A stretch of 64,000 bases of DNA. Source: Trujillonella endophytica (GTDB taxonomy: Bacteria; Actinomycetota; Actinomycetes; Mycobacteriales; Geodermatophilaceae). Positions 62,011-64,000 of the stretch are shown here, in pieces (the stretch's first letter is position 1; each line of letters begins with the position of its first letter). The position numbers and the translations under genes were made by a program. The stretch lies in the NCBI RefSeq assembly GCF_900110555.1, contig NZ_FOEE01000003.1, forward strand, positions 248,001-312,000. The letters are read 5' to 3'. The notes under the pieces were generated by a model. The model saw only the letters and a list, made by a program, of their open reading frames with translations. It was not told where the DNA came from and made no database searches.

Positions 62011-63437
62011 CGGGTGGACTCCTCGGAGGTCGGGGTGCTGTCGGCGCCCGGCCGCGGGCCCGGTTCCGTATCGGCGTCGTCGGCGTCACGGGAGGGGAGC
62101 TCCAGGCGCACCCGGGAGGGCACGTGCCGCTCGACGGCGAGCACCTGCACCCGCAGGAGTCGGGGCTCGGGTTCGTCGGCGTGGACCAGGTCGCCCGGGT
62201 CCGGGGGCAGCTCGATGGTCAGAGCGGTGCCCGGCTCCGGGAGGGTGCCGGCGGCGGCGATGACCAGGCCCGCGATGGTCTCGTAGGGCCCCCGCGGCAG
62301 GTCGATCGCCAGCGCCCGCTCGACCTCGTCGACGTGCACGTCTCCCGGCATCTCCCAGATCCCGTCGCCGTCCACCGGGACGTACTCGGGGTGCTCGGCG
62401 TCGTGCTCGTCGGTGATCTCGCCGACCAGTTCCTCCGCGAGGTCCTCGAGGGTGATCACGCCGGCGAAGCCGCCGTACTCGTCGATCACGCAGGCCATCT
62501 GGTTGTTGCTCTCCGCCAGCAGGCGCAGCGCGTCGGGCAGCGGGGTGAAGGTGGAGACGACGAGGCACTCGCGGGCGATGGCCGTCACCCGGGCGGTGTC
62601 CGGCTCGGTGGTGGTGAGCAGGTCGGCCAGCCGCACCACGCCGAGGACGTCGCCGGTGTCGGCGTCGAGCACCGGATAGCGGGAGTGCCCGGAGGCCATC
62701 AGCTCGCGCAGGTGGCCGATCGTGTCGGTGTCGGCCACGGTGCCCACCCGGGGGCGGGGGATCATCGCGTGCACGACGTCGCGGTTGGGGAAGTCGAGGA
62801 TGCGGTCGACCAGCATCGACAGCTCCGCGGGCAGATTCCCGCTCTCCCGGGACTCCTCGACGATGTGCTCGAGGTCGCGGGCGCTGGCGGCGTGCTCGAC
62901 GTCGTGCACCGGCTCGATCTTCAGCGCTCGCAGCAGCAGGTTCGAGGCCTGGTCGAACACCCAGATCAACCAGCCGAACAGCTTCAGGTACGCGGTGGTG
63001 GACGAGGCCAGCCAGCGGGCGACCGGCTCCGGCCGGGCGATCGCCAGGTTCTTCGGGAACAGCTCGCCGAACAGCATCTGCACGATCGTGGAGAACAGCA
63101 GCGCCGCCACCGCGCCGATGCCGACGCTCACCCCCGGGGGCACGGCGACGTCGCCGAGCAGGGCGCCGAGCGACTCGCCGATCAGCGGCTCGGCGACGTA
63201 CCCGACGAGCAGGCCGGTGACGGTGATGCCGAGCTGGGCGCCGGAGAGCATGAACGACGTGCGGCGGGTGACCGCCAGCGCCCGCTTGGCCGGGACGTCA
63301 CCGGCGTCGGCGCGGGCGGCCAGCGCCGAGCGGTCGACCGCCATGTAGGCGAACTCCTGGGCCACGAAGTAGCCGGTGACCGCCGTGATCGCCAGGACCA
63401 CGAGCACGCCCAGCAGGAGGGAGAGGAGCTCCGTCAC
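62007..63437 (-). CDS. CNNM/CBS/CorC-HlyC-domain membrane protein
   Basis: A 476-residue CNNM protein: FVAQEFAYMAVDRS at the start, LLFSTIVQMLFGELFPKNLAIARPEPV in the membrane domain, then CBS pair (VVHAMIPRPRVGTVADTDTIGHL; VIDEYGGFAGVITLEDLAEELVGEI) and a C-terminal CorC/HlyC domain (GIWEMPGDVHVDEVERALAIDLPRGPYETIAGLV). The tandem pairing with a shorter CNNM partner lacking the CorC tail is common in actinobacteria, often beside guaB1, and suggests a heteromer. The tail past residue 440 is acidic and disordered. Start is a GTG at 63437 that overlaps a possible 21-codon ORF upstream. Confidence 0.92.
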   Translation of the reverse strand: MTELLSLLLGVLVVLAITAVTGYFVAQEFAYMAVDRSALAARADAGDVPAKRALAVTRRTSFMLSGAQLGITVTGLLVGYVAEPLIGESLGALLGDVAVPPGVSVGIGAVAALLFSTIVQMLFGELFPKNLAIARPEPVARWLASSTTAYLKLFGWLIWVFDQASNLLLRALKIEPVHDVEHAASARDLEHIVEESRESGNLPAELSMLVDRILDFPNRDVVHAMIPRPRVGTVADTDTIGHLRELMASGHSRYPVLDADTGDVLGVVRLADLLTTTEPDTARVTAIARECLVVSTFTPLPDALRLLAESNNQMACVIDEYGGFAGVITLEDLAEELVGEITDEHDAEHPEYVPVDGDGIWEMPGDVHVDEVERALAIDLPRGPYETIAGLVIAAAGTLPEPGTALTIELPPDPGDLVHADEPEPRLLRVQVLAVERHVPSRVRLELPSRDADDADTEPGPRPGADSTPTSEESTR

Positions 63438-63499
63438 CGGCCACGCACCGCCTCATCGGGTTCCGGGTGCGTGGCCTGCGGATCGTGATCGGTGCTCAT
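63434..63499 (-). CDS. Possible 21-codon upstream ORF coupled to the CNNM operon
   Basis: ATG at 63499 opens a 21-residue ORF (MSTDHDPQATHPEPDEAVRGR) whose TGA overlaps the GTG of the CNNM gene by four bases (GTGA). GAGAG lies just upstream. It has no hydrophobic or known motif. Its only support is the overlap, which is the coupling type used by real gene pairs in this genome. Confidence 0.3.
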   Translation of the reverse strand: MSTDHDPQATHPEPDEAVRGR

Positions 63500-63823
63500 G
63501 ACTCTCTTCGACGAGGGGACGGAGCCGCGATCGGGCCCGTGGGCAGTCAACGCGGGGGCGGGGCCGCGCGTTCCGATCATCCGCCACTGCCCGGTCCGTG
63601 AGCGGTCCGGACCGCCCGGCGGGACGGATGGGACGGACGTGCACGGGGTGACGGCGTGTGGGACCGGTTCGGTCCGCCACCTCGGCATCGGCACTACAGT
63701 CGGTTCCGACCGGATCACTCGACGCCCCGAGGTCTCGAGCATCGTCCGCCGTCGGTGTCGCGGCTCGTGCCGGCACGGCCGCCCGCCGCGTCAGCCCCGA
63801 TCGAACAGGCTCAGAACTCGCTC
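63500..63823. other. Non-coding divergent spacer between the CNNM and GtrA genes
   Basis: No gene with family features is found in these 324 bases. The segment has the divergent promoters of the CNNM operon (leftward) and the GtrA gene (rightward). CACTACAGT near 63690 offers a -10-like TACAGT on the plus strand; no -35 stands out. Short ORFs on both strands here (for example 63492-63827 and 63453-63776) have no recognisable motif and are read as noise. Confidence 0.4.
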
Positions 63824-63916
63824 ATGACCGCACCACCTGCCCGGCCCGCCGACGTCCTCGGCCGCGGGTCCTCGACGTCGCCCGCGCCCGACCGCCGGAG
63901 AGGGGAGCGCGCATGA
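63824..63916 (+). CDS. Possible 30-codon upstream ORF coupled to the GtrA gene
   Basis: ATG at 63824 opens a 30-residue Pro/Arg-rich ORF whose TGA overlaps the GtrA ATG by four bases (ATGA). Its own start has no strong ribosome site, whereas the GtrA start has one, so this may be chance. It could also be a truncated leader. Confidence 0.25.
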   Translation: MTAPPARPADVLGRGSSTSPAPDRRRGERA

Positions 63917-64000
63917 CCGGGCACCCCCGCGGACTCCTCGCCCAGCTGGTCCGGTTCCTGCTCGGCTCGGGGCTCGGACTGGTGGTGGACCTCTCGGTCT
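63913..64000 (+). CDS. GtrA-family membrane protein, N-terminal part (runs off the right edge)
   Basis: The first 29 codons read MTGHPRGLLAQLVRFLLGSG then LGLVVDLSV, the same opening as the GtrA protein at 5419-5829 (QLVRFVAVGLLGAVVDLSV), so it is a GtrA-family helix 1. GGAGAGGGGAG lies five to fifteen bases before the ATG at 63913. Only the first membrane helix is visible. A GtrA-like gene near purK is also recalled for M. tuberculosis (Rv3277), but the distance here is larger and the link is weak. Confidence 0.8.
   Translation, partial: MTGHPRGLLAQLVRFLLGSGLGLVVDLSV

Noticed and set aside
1-64000. tRNA, rRNA or tmRNA genes
   Set aside because: No cloverleaf-like segment with a T-loop GGTTCGAATCC-type sequence was found by reading either strand; a covariance-model scan could still find one.

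Overview
The window is very GC-rich actinobacterial chromosome, about 55 tightly packed genes on both strands with many 1- or 4-base overlaps (ATGA, GTGA, TGATG). The closest fit is the Geodermatophilaceae (Blastococcus, Geodermatophilus, Modestobacter). This is inferred from gene content, from a gene order that resembles the lpdA-deoD-pmmB-upp and fadE25-purE-purK-birA-accD5-accE5-maf-accA3 neighbourhoods I recall from Mycobacterium tuberculosis, and from the absence of mycolate genes. I found no tRNA, rRNA, CRISPR array, transposase or integrase.

Layout. 1-14822 is a nucleoside and deoxyribose salvage region: two aldehyde dehydrogenases with deoC, then upp, a phosphopentomutase/phosphomannomutase with purine nucleoside phosphorylase, and an AmiA/AmiB-type amidohydrolase. 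Between them lie an oxidoreductase, two small membrane proteins, a HAD hydrolase, a secreted beta-propeller protein, an HNH (13E12-type) gene with a LexA-like box, and a glutamate-cysteine ligase homologue. 14842-22188 is a self-contained catabolic cassette: a divergent TetR regulator with a 27-bp operator-like palindrome, then cytochrome P450, amidohydrolase, two F420-type (LLM) oxidoreductases, an esterase and a short-chain dehydrogenase. A 49-bp imperfect direct repeat, including a second copy of the last codons of the preceding amidohydrolase gene, flanks the cassette on both sides. This suggests it was inserted between that gene and mutA.

22296-28994 is mutA-mutB-meaB-mptB (methylmalonyl-CoA mutase, its chaperone and a mannosyltransferase). 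28959-35184 holds a gamma-glutamylcyclotransferase, an LpdA-like flavoprotein and two tandem secreted zinc metalloproteases. 35274-40554 is the acyl-CoA carboxylase locus (accA3, maf, accE, accD5 and divergent birA); with mutAB it gives most of the propionyl-CoA to succinyl-CoA route, lacking the epimerase. 40648-45393 holds a PH-domain membrane protein and sbcD-sbcC. 45591-52582 is a cell-surface block: a secreted Ser/Thr-rich protein, a ten-repeat LGFP protein, a GT-C-like membrane protein, an acyltransferase-3 and an SGNH lipoprotein. 52596-55526 is purK-purE-acyl-CoA dehydrogenase. 55677-60923 is a sulfur-stress operon on the minus strand: a CstR-like repressor, rhodanese, a persulfide-dioxygenase/rhodanese fusion, an MMPL transporter, a 55-residue Cys/His protein and TauE/SafE. 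The window ends with two CNNM/CBS membrane proteins and the first codons of a GtrA-family gene.

Regulation visible in sequence: several genes (upp, punA, the glutamate-cysteine ligase homologue, the cyclotransferase, birA, sbcD, the acyl-CoA dehydrogenase, cstR) have a TAnnnT-like -10 hexamer 6 to 8 bases before the start codon, which predicts leaderless transcripts. Protein functions come from motifs read by eye. No database search or composition calculation was run.
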